Below, one piece after another: positions 1 through 7,532 of a stretch of DNA of 17,283 bases (positions are counted from its first letter, which is position 1; each line of letters begins with the position of its first letter). Source of the stretch: DASXTB01 sp036505615 (lineage in GTDB: Bacteria; Acidobacteriota; UBA6911; JACQSX01); the NCBI GenBank assembly GCA_036505615.1, contig DASXTB010000326.1:1-17283 (forward strand), in the 5' to 3' direction. The notes below the pieces were generated by a model that saw only the letters and a list, made by a program, of their open reading frames with translations, made no database searches and was not told the DNA's origin. A program made the position numbers and the translations under genes.

Positions 1-1653
1 ATGCGCTGGATGGAGGCCCAGTCGAAGGGTCGTTTCTTCTCTTGGCTTCACTTTTATGATCCTCATGCTCCTTACGCGCCGCCAGAACCGTTCAAATCTC
101 GCTACGCGGAAAATCCTTACGACGGAGAAATCGCCTATACGGATTCAGTCGTAGGCAGGGTTCTCGATTTCTTGATTGAGAAGGGGTGGTATGACGGGGC
201 ATTGGTGCTGCTTACCAGCGATCACGGCGAAGACCTGGGCGAGCACGGCGAAAATACGCACGGCTATTTCGTGTACGATTCGACGCTGCGCGTCCCACTG
301 CTAATCAAACTGCCGCACTCTCGGTACTCGGGAAAGGTCGTGGGAGCGCAGGTTCGCACCATCGACATCATGCCAACAGTCCTGCAAATTGTTGGCGGCG
401 CTTCTTCCGGTCGAGAACAGGGACGCGGCCTGTCGTCTCTGATGGTATCCAACTCCGCGCGTTCCGAGGACGAAGCTTTCGCGGAGAGCTACTATCCTTA
501 TTATCACTTTGGCTGGAACCCTCTGCTTTGCATTCGGACCTCAAGGTTCAAGTACATCGATGCGCCCCATCCTGAGCTGTACGAGCTGAGCTCGGATCCA
601 GCCGAGAAGAAAAACTTGGCCGCAGTCAATGGAGCGCTGGCAAACCAGTTGCGAGACCGCCTGCGGGCTGGCTATGGCAGATTGGCCTCTGAGCATTCGA
701 TGAAAAGAGAAGAGATGGACCCGGCCACGCAGGAAAAACTCAAAAGTCTTGGGTATCTGACCTATTCGAGCCGAGCTTCCCGCTTGGGCAGTAACAGAGA
801 CCTCCCGGATCCCAAGGACAAACTTGAACTTTACGCGCTGATGCAAAGCGCACTCATGGAAAGCCAAAATGAGCGTCTCGACGCAGCCATCGGCAAGCTT
901 AAGAGGCTGCTTGATCTCGATCCAACAGTCACCGATGCTCACATTCACCTAGGGCTTTTGTACAAGAGATTGAGTAACTTCTCGGCGGCCGTCGAAGAAT
1001 TTAAACTGGCTTTAAAGAGCGATCCGTCCAACGTCGTGGCGACCTACAACCTGGCGCACAGTTATGCGAGCCTGGGAAGGCTGTCCGACGCGATCATCGG
1101 CTTTCAACGCACACTGCTGCTCAATCCAAGAGAGTCCCAGGCGCAGGTCGGTATGGGCATCGCATATCAGATGCAGGGCGCCGCCGATAAGGCCATCGAG
1201 CACTACCATGCTGCTTTGGCGATTGATCCCTTCGATTCGACCTCAAGAAACAACCTGGCAAGCATCTACCTGAGCCGTCGCGATGCGGTGAAAGCTCTCG
1301 AGGAACTGCGGCGCTCACTTGAGATCAGCGATGCAAACGCGCAGACTCATAATCTCTTGGGATCGGCACACTGGCTCAACAGCCGTGCGGAAGCGGCCAT
1401 TGCTGAGTTTCGGGAAGCAATCCGTCTGGACAACTCCTACCTTGATCCCTATCTGAATTTGGGGATGCTGTTGGGACAGCAGAACCGCTTGCAAGAATCG
1501 CTGGGTTACTTGAAGACCGCGACCGAACTGGCGCCGCGATCCGAGCGCGCGTTCGAGATCCTGGGACAGACGTACCTCTTGGCAGGATGGAAGGCCCAGG
1601 CCGATGCCGCGTTTGCCCGAGCGCGACAATTGTCGCAAGAGAGGGAGAGGTAG
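1..1653 (+). CDS. Sulfatase-family hydrolase with C-terminal TPR domain, 5' partial
   Basis: Residues 1 to about 250 match the C-terminal half of an alkaline-phosphatase-fold sulfatase. There is a metal-site motif TSDHGEDLGEHGE with Asp74-His75, preceded by HFYDPHAPYAPP (residues 17-28) and followed by the typical RVPLLIKLP strand and an IDIMPTVL segment. Residues about 265-545 hold eight 34-residue TPRs ending in the usual D-P / N-P turns. The N-terminal third, which would carry the formylglycine signature (C/S-x-P-x-R), is missing because the window starts inside the gene, so the ATG at base 1 is probably an internal Met. Sulfatase-TPR fusions are common in Acidobacteriota. Whether this one cleaves sulfate esters, acts on phosphonates or phosphoglycerol, or is only structural cannot be told. 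A 389-bp gap separates it from the next TPR gene. The family call is secure; the substrate is unknown. Confidence 0.88.
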   Translation: MRWMEAQSKGRFFSWLHFYDPHAPYAPPEPFKSRYAENPYDGEIAYTDSVVGRVLDFLIEKGWYDGALVLLTSDHGEDLGEHGENTHGYFVYDSTLRVPLLIKLPHSRYSGKVVGAQVRTIDIMPTVLQIVGGASSGREQGRGLSSLMVSNSARSEDEAFAESYYPYYHFGWNPLLCIRTSRFKYIDAPHPELYELSSDPAEKKNLAAVNGALANQLRDRLRAGYGRLASEHSMKREEMDPATQEKLKSLGYLTYSSRASRLGSNRDLPDPKDKLELYALMQSALMESQNERLDAAIGKLKRLLDLDPTVTDAHIHLGLLYKRLSNFSAAVEEFKLALKSDPSNVVATYNLAHSYASLGRLSDAIIGFQRTLLLNPRESQAQVGMGIAYQMQGAADKAIEHYHAALAIDPFDSTSRNNLASIYLSRRDAVKALEELRRSLEISDANAQTHNLLGSAHWLNSRAEAAIAEFREAIRLDNSYLDPYLNLGMLLGQQNRLQESLGYLKTATELAPRSERAFEILGQTYLLAGWKAQADAAFARARQLSQERER

Positions 1654-1901
1654 GAAATCTGTTTCAAAGCTCGTTTCGCGCAAGATTCGTATTCCCTCGG
1701 CTTCATTCATGGTTTGCAACGCGGTTAGCCAATTGCTGTGGCCCACGTTTTGCCTCCAGAAGACAGTCAATGACCAATTCAACTGGTAGGCACAGTGGCA
1801 GTTTGTCGCGGAATAGGCGATTTTGACGTCGGTCATAATATATGTAACCGGCGATCACACTGTTTTGCAAAAAAAAAGGTTGGGTACCTCTACAATCCTC
1901 G

Positions 1902-1926
1902 CCCCACCGGCATAAAGCCGGTGGGG
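1902..1926. repeat. Palindromic element, 10-bp stem with ATAAA loop
   Basis: CCCCACCGGC (1902-1911) pairs perfectly with GCCGGTGGGG (1917-1926) around the loop ATAAA. The next hairpin, 40 bp downstream, has the same loop and a related CCGGC-type stem. This suggests two members of one REP-like family and not a one-off terminator, since no T-run follows. Confidence 0.75.
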
Positions 1927-1966
1927 GCAGATTGACGCTGGGCGTTGGAAACTAGTGCAGAATCTT

Positions 1967-1995
1967 TCCTCCGCCGGGATAAACCCGGCGGAGGA
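1967..1995. repeat. Palindromic element, 12-bp stem with ATAAA loop
   Basis: TCCTCCGCCGGG (1967-1978) pairs perfectly with CCCGGCGGAGGA (1984-1995) around ATAAA. It ends 47 bp before the ATG of the secreted TPR gene, so it would lie in that gene's leader if transcription starts upstream. Loop and stem core match the 1902-1926 hairpin. Confidence 0.75.
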
Positions 1996-2042
1996 TAACA
2001 TAGCTCCAGAGCCCGGGCAGCGGGCGACAGAAATCAAATCCG

Positions 2043-3941
2043 ATGCCGATTCGTACTGTTGGCGTATCCCTGGCTCTGATACTTTTCTTCCCATCTTCTG
2101 CTGGTGGCGTTGCCCGGCAAGAAGGACCGGATCGCTACCTGCAAGCGCTCGAGCTGGTGAGGCAAAGCCGGCTGGAGGAAGCGAAGACAAAGCTCCTTAA
2201 AGCAATCCAGTTAGACACTCCTCGTCCAGAAGTCCACAACCTGCTCGGCTCGGTTTATGACCGGCTGGGACAGATCGACGATGCGATCCGGCAATATCAG
2301 CGCGCCATTGAGCTTGAGCCAAGAGCAGCGGCAAGTTTCAACAATCTTGGAATTGCCTACGTGCGCAAAAAAGATATCGAACGCGCAGTGGAAGCGTTCC
2401 GGCAGGCCCTTCAAGTCGATCCTGAAAATACTTCGAGCCATTACAATCTGGGCATTGTGTATTTGGGTGAGCGAAAATACGGCGAAGCCATTGCCCATCT
2501 AGAGGCGGCGCGGCGCAAGGCGCCGTCAGACGTCTCTGTCCTTTTCAATCTGGCTAAAGCTCAACTTGAACAAGGCGGCGCGCAGGCTGCCGTTACGCTG
2601 TTAGAAAAGACGCTGCCCGAAGACACCCTTGCCAGTGTTCCCGAGATTCAGAACCTGCTTGGCACAGCGTTTGCCCGGCTGGGGCAAATCGCGGAGGCGG
2701 TGCGTCATCTCGAGATAGCCATCCGGCTTCGCCCTGACGCGCCGGAACCGTACTACAAACTGGGGCTAGTGCTGGAGAAGAAGGGGGACTGGCCCGCGGC
2801 GCGCTCCGCACTTGAACGGGCCGCGCAGCGAAACCCATCTCCGCCCTCCGAGTATTATGTGGCACTGGGGGAGGCCTATCGGAATCTGGGACTGGTCGAG
2901 CAAGCCAGGAGCGCGTTCCAGAAATCGCTGGCGGCCGGGAATCCGGCTGTCGGCCACATGGCGCTGGGAGCGCTTTTGCTCGACTTGGGCCGATACAAAG
3001 AAGCGGCGGCAGAATTCGAATGGATTGTCAGCCGGGATCCGGCCTCCGTCGAAGCTTGCCTGAAACTGGCAGCGGCGCTGCATAAGGCGGGGAATCACGC
3101 AGCCGCACTGGAAAGATTGCGGGCGCTTGACGCGAGCAAGCTGGGGAACGACGGCGCCTTTTACTACCAACTGCTGGCAAACGTGCTGGCTAAGCTGAGG
3201 CAATGGGGACCTGCTCTGGAGGCCTTAAGAAAAGGAACCGAAGTGGATCCAAACTCAGCAGATCTTTACTTCCAGATGGGCTTGATCATGATAAGCGCTG
3301 GAGCGCCGCGCCAGGCGCTCGAGCTGTTCCAAAAAGTAGCCGCAAAGCGACCTGACTCGGCGACAATCCGTGTGGGGCTTGGACAAGCTTGCCTGGCAAG
3401 TGACCAACTGGCAGAAGCAGAAAAACAACTGGCCGAGGCGGTACGCCTCAGCCCTGATTACGATGAACCTTACTTTCTGCTGGGGAATTGTTACCAGGAG
3501 CAGAACCAGTTGGAGAAGGCAATCGCATCCTATAGAAAAGCATTAGATTACAGCCCTGAGCGGGCGGAGTTTCACTTTGCCCTTGGGCTGGCGTTTTCGC
3601 GTCAGGGAAATCTCGAGCCGGCTTTGGTCGAGCTTCGCAAAGCGGCACAGCTTGATCCTTCGCCTGAAAGGCTGGCTAAGTTAGGCTCGATTTATCTAGA
3701 CAAAGGGTCCGACGCGGAAGCGGAAGCCGTCCTCAAGAAAGCCGTGGAACTTTCCCCCAAGGATCCGCAGCCGCACTATTTGCTGTTCCGGCTCTATTCG
3801 CGACGCGGCGACAAGGCGAAAGCCGAGGAAGAGAAGGGGCTTTTCGAAAAACTTAGGACTACGGATGCGCCCCGGGAAAACCCCGAAAGCTCAGAACTGA
3901 AGCCGATCGATTACTATCTTGCCTATCTCAAAGACAAGTGA
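2043..3941 (+). CDS. Secreted tetratricopeptide repeat protein
   Basis: The 632-residue protein begins with a signal-peptide-like segment (residues 1-about 25: Arg4, then a hydrophobic run VSLALILFF and small residues before the mature part). Almost everything after that is TPR, about 17 consecutive 34-residue helix-turn-helix units with the usual N-L-G / Y-x-x-A-I / D-P pattern. TPR superhelices bind other proteins or peptides, and no catalytic motif is visible. Probably periplasmic. The upstream DNA has no strong Shine-Dalgarno, so the start rests on the first in-frame ATG placing the signal peptide correctly. The TGA stop overlaps the GTG start of the next gene (GTGA), implying translational coupling and joint function. 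A TPR gene next to an ASPIC/UnbV protein is a recurrent arrangement in Acidobacteriota; the joint role is unknown. Confidence 0.85.
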   Translation: MPIRTVGVSLALILFFPSSAGGVARQEGPDRYLQALELVRQSRLEEAKTKLLKAIQLDTPRPEVHNLLGSVYDRLGQIDDAIRQYQRAIELEPRAAASFNNLGIAYVRKKDIERAVEAFRQALQVDPENTSSHYNLGIVYLGERKYGEAIAHLEAARRKAPSDVSVLFNLAKAQLEQGGAQAAVTLLEKTLPEDTLASVPEIQNLLGTAFARLGQIAEAVRHLEIAIRLRPDAPEPYYKLGLVLEKKGDWPAARSALERAAQRNPSPPSEYYVALGEAYRNLGLVEQARSAFQKSLAAGNPAVGHMALGALLLDLGRYKEAAAEFEWIVSRDPASVEACLKLAAALHKAGNHAAALERLRALDASKLGNDGAFYYQLLANVLAKLRQWGPALEALRKGTEVDPNSADLYFQMGLIMISAGAPRQALELFQKVAAKRPDSATIRVGLGQACLASDQLAEAEKQLAEAVRLSPDYDEPYFLLGNCYQEQNQLEKAIASYRKALDYSPERAEFHFALGLAFSRQGNLEPALVELRKAAQLDPSPERLAKLGSIYLDKGSDAEAEAVLKKAVELSPKDPQPHYLLFRLYSRRGDKAKAEEEKGLFEKLRTTDAPRENPESSELKPIDYYLAYLKDK

Positions 3942-5665
3942 GCTACACACTGCGGTTTCTCAGCGCCGCCGGCTGCATCGCATTGCTCGCGGCTGGAGGA
4001 AGAACTTCGGGCTCAGGAGGGCCGAGCGGCGAATCCGACATCCAGTTTATTGATATTGCCGCCAAAGCAGGCATCGACGCAGTAACGGTAGCGGGTGGAG
4101 AAAAAAACAAGAAATACATCTTGGAGAGTACGGGCAGCGGTGTTGCTTTCATTGACTACGACAACGATGGCCTGTTGGACGTATTCCTGGTGAACGGCAG
4201 CCCGCTGGAAGACTCTGACCAGCGTTCAAAACCGACCAACCACCTCTATCACAATGAAGGGAATAACCGGTTCCGAGACGTTACGCGACAAGCGGGACTC
4301 GCATACTCAGGCTGGGGACAAGGAGTGTGTGTGGGGGATTTCAACAACGACGGATGGAATGATATCTTCGTCTCCTACTATGGAGACAACCTGCTTTTCA
4401 AGAATAATGGCAATGGGACCTTCACCGAAGTGGGGCGCAGCGCCGGTTTGCGCACGACGGAGCGGCGTTGGGGGACCGGATGCGCCTTTCTTGACTATGA
4501 CCGGGATGGATTCCTCGATCTGTTTGTCGCCAATTATGTAGATTTCGACATTGCGACCGCTCCTCTCCCTGGCTCATCAGCGACAAGCTGCCGCTGGAAA
4601 GGGATTCCGGTTTTTTGCGGGCCGCGCGGTCTGAAAGGGGCGCAGAATCTCCTTTATCACAACAACGGCGACGGTACTTTTACGGATGTTTCGAAGAAAG
4701 CGGGAATCCTGCACGAGCGTGGCCTTTACTACGGGCTGGGCGTCGTCGTCGCCGACTTTGACAACGATGGGTGGCCGGACATTTACGTCGCCTGCGATTC
4801 CACGCCCCACATTCTTTACCACAACAACACTGACGGTACATTCACGGACATTGGCGTCGAATCCGGCGCTGCTTTCAATGAAGACGGCAAAGAGCAGGCG
4901 GGAATGGGCGTGGGTGTGGCCGACTACAATGGCGATGGCTTTCTGGACTTGGTAGTAACGAATTTCTCAGACGACACGCCGACTCTGTATCGCAACAACC
5001 GCGATGGCACTTTCACCGATACAAGCTCGACATCTCTTCGAAGATGGAACACGCGTCTACTCGGCTGGGGAACCGGCTTCATCGATTACGACAATGACGG
5101 ATGGCCGGATCTCTTTTTCGCCAACGGTCATATCTATCCTGAGATCGACCAATACGGGCTTGCGACCCACTACCACCAGCCCAAGGCACTCTATCGAAAC
5201 CTGGGCGATGGCACCTTCGAAGATGTTTCCTTGCGTTCCGGTCCAGGCATTACGCTGGAACGCTCGGCGCGCGGCGCGGCCTTTGGAGATATCGACAATG
5301 ATGGCGATCTGGATATCCTGGTCAGCAACAGCGGCGCTCCGCCCACGCTGTTGCTCAATCGAGGAGGGAACCGGAATAACTGGCTGGCGCTCAAACTTGT
5401 CGGAACGCGGTCAAACCGCAGCGCTATCGGCGCCAGGGTGGGGATCGTGTGCCAAGGACGCGCACAAATCGACGAAGTACGATCGGGCGGAAGCTGGGCC
5501 TCGCAATCGGATTTGCGGCTGCATTTCGGTCTGGGCGGCGCGCAGAGCGTCGACCTGGTGGAAGTACGCTGGCCGAGCGGCATTACCCAGCGACTGGAAA
5601 AAATTGCAGCCAACCAAACGCTGCGTATCACCGAACCGTTAGAACCGTTTAAGAAGAATCGTTAG
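3938..5665 (+). CDS. CRTAC1-like FG-GAP/VCBS repeat protein with ASPIC/UnbV domain
   Basis: This 575-residue exported protein starts at a GTG inside GTGA, overlapping the previous stop. An N-terminal hydrophobic segment (residues 5-20) acts as signal sequence. Cys13 lies within it and not after it, so this is not a classical lipobox. Seven FG-GAP/VCBS repeats follow, with calcium-loop signatures such as DYDNDGLLD (from Asp73), DFNNDGWND, DYDRDGFLD, DFDNDGWPD, DYNGDGFLD, DYDNDGWPD and DIDNDGDLD (near 451-460), predicting a seven-bladed beta-propeller. Residues about 480-560 form an ASPIC/UnbV domain (NRSAIGARV, then GGSWASQSDLRLHFGLG and VRWPSG). Such proteins are extracellular or periplasmic and probably mediate Ca-dependent adhesion or polymer binding; no enzymatic activity is established. 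Its stop codon is the outermost base-paired triplet of the following fold-back element. Confidence 0.9.
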   Translation: MSYTLRFLSAAGCIALLAAGGRTSGSGGPSGESDIQFIDIAAKAGIDAVTVAGGEKNKKYILESTGSGVAFIDYDNDGLLDVFLVNGSPLEDSDQRSKPTNHLYHNEGNNRFRDVTRQAGLAYSGWGQGVCVGDFNNDGWNDIFVSYYGDNLLFKNNGNGTFTEVGRSAGLRTTERRWGTGCAFLDYDRDGFLDLFVANYVDFDIATAPLPGSSATSCRWKGIPVFCGPRGLKGAQNLLYHNNGDGTFTDVSKKAGILHERGLYYGLGVVVADFDNDGWPDIYVACDSTPHILYHNNTDGTFTDIGVESGAAFNEDGKEQAGMGVGVADYNGDGFLDLVVTNFSDDTPTLYRNNRDGTFTDTSSTSLRRWNTRLLGWGTGFIDYDNDGWPDLFFANGHIYPEIDQYGLATHYHQPKALYRNLGDGTFEDVSLRSGPGITLERSARGAAFGDIDNDGDLDILVSNSGAPPTLLLNRGGNRNNWLALKLVGTRSNRSAIGARVGIVCQGRAQIDEVRSGGSWASQSDLRLHFGLGGAQSVDLVEVRWPSGITQRLEKIAANQTLRITEPLEPFKKNR

Positions 5666-5864
5666 CCCGGATTATTCGTGAATTAAAAGATCTAGCCGCG
5701 GATTTACGCTGATTACACGGATAAGATCGGGGTCGGGGAATGGGCACGATGAACGGCTCCGCCCGTCACACTGCAAGTTGGTGCCCATCAACCGACCCCG
5801 ATCTTATCCCTGTAATCCGTGTAATCTGTGGCCGGTTCTTTCAGTTCGTGAATAATCCGAGTTA
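5663..5864. repeat. Fold-back element 1 (imperfect inverted repeat, about 80-bp arms)
   Basis: The left arm 5663-5748 pairs with the right arm 5780-5864 around a loop of about 30 nt. The best block is GGATAAGATCGGGGTCGG (5719-5736) against its exact complement at 5792-5809. Further out GATTACAC, AGATC/GAACC-type segments and GGATTATTC also pair, and the outermost pairing is TAGCCCGGATTATT (5663-5676, 12 of 14 matching), which begins with the TAG stop of the upstream gene. Read on the minus strand the right arm contains GGCCACAGATTACACGG followed by GATTACAGG, i.e. 9-nt units. The core GGCCACAGATTA recurs in fold-back 3 at 15867 and 15983. Confidence 0.85.
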
Positions 5865-5876
5865 GGCGGCCCGTTC

Positions 5877-5906
5877 TTGACAAGGCGCCGACGCGATATC
5901 CATAAT
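5877..5906 (+). promoter_or_regulatory. Sigma-70-type promoter for the BHMT-like gene
   Basis: TTGACA (5877-5882) is followed after 18 bp by CATAAT (5901-5906), a perfect -35 and a five-of-six -10. It lies just outside fold-back 1 and 120 bp before the ATG at 6027. The start would be near 5913, giving a leader of about 110 nt. That leader contains small hairpins: AAGC-GAAA-GCTT (5927-5938), GTTG-GAAG-CAAC (5956-5967) and GAACTT-CAA-AAGTTC (5979-5993). No known riboswitch was recognised. Confidence 0.55.
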
Positions 5907-6026
5907 CGTCCGGCCAAAACCCGAGCAAGCGAAAGCTTTCCATTCAACCGAGATTGTTGGAAGCAACCAGCCCGCAGGGAACTTCAAAAGTTCAGATGAG
6001 TTAAAGTATATAAGGAGGCATCTCGC

Positions 6027-7007
6027 ATGGCAGAATCAATTTTGGAACGTTTGAAAAAAGGAGTGGTACTGGGCGACGGGGGGTACCTGCTGGCCTTGGA
6101 GAATCGCGGATACGTGCAGGCCGGACCCTTCACACCCGAGGTTACGATTGAACATCCGAACGCCCTGCGTGCCCTTCATGAAGAGTTCTTGCACGCCGGG
6201 TCTGAAGTTTTGCAGGTGCTCACCTTCTATGCCAGCGAGAACAAACTGGCGCAGATCGGCTATGCCAACAGGTTGGGTGAGATCAATAGAGCCGCGGTTA
6301 AGATTGCCCGCGAGGTCGCCGGAGACAAAGCACTCGTTGCCGGCGATCTGTCGCTGACGTGGAAATATAAGGAGGCTGATCCAAAAGCTGCCGATGAGTG
6401 CCGGCGCTTGTTTGACGACCAGATCGGCTACCAGATGGAGCATGGCGTTGATTTTTTTATTTGCGAGACGTTTCTTTGGGTGGGTGAAGCACTGATCGCT
6501 CTGGAACGCGCCAAGAAGACCGGTCTTCCCGTGATGGTCACGCTGTCATTTGATAGCCCTAAAACGCGAGATGCTAGAACTCCCGGAGAAGCGGCCAAGA
6601 TTCTCGAGGACGCCGGCGCGGATATCGTGGGCACGAATTGCTGGCTCGATCCCACTTACATGCTCCCTGTAGTGGAGCAGATGCGAAAGGCGGTGAGCTG
6701 CTATGTTGCCGCGCAACCGCCTGCGTATCGGTGCACGCCTGAGGTTCCCTTCTTCACTGGACTAAAGGCTTTTCCAGACAAACTTGATCCCCACCAACTT
6801 ACCCGTTACGAAATGGGCGATTTTGCCAAGCGTGCCTTGGATCTTGGAGTCAATTACATTGGAGGCTGTTGCGGATGCCAGGGGTCGCACATCCGTCAGA
6901 TGGCGCGAATGCTCGGTAAACAGCCCTTTGAACAACGTGAATGGGTCATCGACTATCAGCACCCGCAGTCGGCCACCGAGGCCTACAAATTCATGCGGGA
7001 AGGATGA
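6027..7007 (+). CDS. Betaine-homocysteine S-methyltransferase-like enzyme
   Basis: This 326-residue TIM-barrel methyltransferase belongs to the zinc-dependent homocysteine S-methyltransferase family, and its order of motifs follows animal BHMT closely. These are GDGGYLLALENRGY near the N-terminus, AGPFTPE (32-38), TFYASENKL (66-74), GTNCW with zinc Cys205, and GGCCG with zinc Cys281 and Cys282. Expected reaction: glycine betaine + homocysteine -> dimethylglycine + methionine, in the cytoplasm. The ATG is preceded by a strong AAGGAGG (6012-6018), spacing 8. The protein lacks the roughly 80-100-residue C-terminal extension of animal BHMT. Two positions that I recall as lining the betaine site differ: Phe35 where human has Trp44, and Thr148 where human has Tyr160. 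A different methyl donor (another methylated amine or S-methylmethionine) is therefore possible. Proximity to a dimethylglycine dehydrogenase-like gene supports the betaine reading. Confidence 0.85.
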   Translation: MAESILERLKKGVVLGDGGYLLALENRGYVQAGPFTPEVTIEHPNALRALHEEFLHAGSEVLQVLTFYASENKLAQIGYANRLGEINRAAVKIAREVAGDKALVAGDLSLTWKYKEADPKAADECRRLFDDQIGYQMEHGVDFFICETFLWVGEALIALERAKKTGLPVMVTLSFDSPKTRDARTPGEAAKILEDAGADIVGTNCWLDPTYMLPVVEQMRKAVSCYVAAQPPAYRCTPEVPFFTGLKAFPDKLDPHQLTRYEMGDFAKRALDLGVNYIGGCCGCQGSHIRQMARMLGKQPFEQREWVIDYQHPQSATEAYKFMREG

Positions 7008-7185
7008 TTGTTCAGATTTCGGATTTCGGATTCTACCGGTTGCGGATTTCGGATTGCGGATTTCAGATTTCAGATTGCCCAGTTTGCGGAATCCGCAATC
7101 CGAAATCCGCAATCGACATAATCCGCAATCGACATAATCCGAAATCCGCAATCGACATCCTCCGCAATCCGAAATCGGCAATCAT
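7004..7185. repeat. Fold-back element 2 built from 7-nt GGATTTC/GGATTGC units
   Basis: The gap between the BHMT gene and the oxidase remnant is almost wholly degenerate 7-mers. The left arm runs GGATTTC, GGATTTC, GGATT, then GGATTTCGGATTGC. From about 7089 the complementary units (AATCCGCAATCCGAAATCCG) fill the right arm. The outermost pairing is ATGATTG (7004-7010) with CAATCAT (7179-7185), so the stop codon of the upstream gene (TGA 7005-7007) and the first bases of the ATG of the next reading frame (7184-7186) both lie in the terminal stem. Pairing register is ambiguous because the units repeat. Confidence 0.8.
7107..7161. repeat. Three 16-nt tandem repeats CCGCAATCGACATAAT
   Basis: Copies lie at 7107-7122, 7123-7138 and 7146-7161 (last copy ends CCT instead of AAT), with a 7-nt CCGAAAT between the second and third. 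They sit inside the right arm of fold-back 2. The GACAT insert is absent from the left arm, so the arms are not exact mirror images and the right arm has expanded on its own. Confidence 0.8.
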
Positions 7186-7532
7186 GAAGCTTGCCTCGAA
7201 ATCTTACGATGCGATCGTCGTCGGCATTGGTGGCATGGGGAGCGCTGTTCTCTATCAGCTTGCGCGGCGTGGCTGCAAAGTGCTTGGGCTGGAGCGATTC
7301 GACACCCCGCACGAGATGGGCTCTTCACACGGCCTGACGCGGATCATTCGCCTCGCTTATTACGATCGCCGCAGGTTTCTCAGGACACGGCTTCAAGTTT
7401 TGCAGTGTCATCGGTGAGATTATGGCTGATCTGGCGGAGAAAGGTGAGACGCGCCACGAAGTTGAAATGTTTCGGCTCGGCCGTCTCACCGCTCAGGAGA
7501 CTGGGAAAGACACCTCAAACCGAATCCTCTAA
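7184..7532 (+). pseudogene. Monomeric sarcosine oxidase-like gene, internal deletion plus frameshift
   Basis: Two ends of one gene are present without its middle. From ATG 7184 the frame reads a Rossmann FAD motif (VVGIGGMGSAVLYQLARRG), then LGLERFDTPHEMGSSHG and TRIIRLAYYD, which is the N-terminus of the monomeric sarcosine oxidase / N-methyltryptophan oxidase family. At about 7362-7373 it jumps. In another frame, from 7374, one reads GFSGHGFKFCSVIGEIMADL and RHEVEMFRLGRL, which is the family's C-terminus around the conserved GFSGHGFK loop. It ends at TAA 7530-7532. A normal protein has about 380-390 residues; roughly 270 are missing. Read from 7184, translation would stop at 7417. The TAA directly abuts the ATG of the next gene (7533), so the old operon join is intact. 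No Shine-Dalgarno precedes 7184, whose ATG lies in fold-back 2. Confidence 0.88.

Larger units (their letters stand above)
1654..2042. other. Intergenic gap with two related hairpins; no gene seen
   Basis: This 389-bp stretch separates the sulfatase-TPR gene from the secreted TPR gene. Short open frames exist on both strands, but none has a recognisable product or ribosome site. A run of nine A at about 1869-1877 precedes two perfect hairpins (1902-1926 and 1967-1995), annotated separately. No convincing -35/-10 pair was found; TTGACG at 1823 and CATAAT at 1834 are too close together to work as one promoter. Confidence 0.6.

Noticed and set aside
1315..1836. 173-codon minus-strand open frame across the sulfatase-TPR gene end
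   Set aside because: It mostly overlaps the TPR coding sequence, has no recognisable family and no ribosome site; it appears to be a shadow frame.
1823..1839. TTGACG and CATAAT as a promoter before the secreted TPR gene
   Set aside because: The two boxes are separated by only about 5 bp, so they cannot form a sigma-70 promoter together.
7107..7175. Tandem repeats as a possible CRISPR array
   Set aside because: Units are 16 nt and mostly directly abutting, with no unique spacers and no cas genes nearby.
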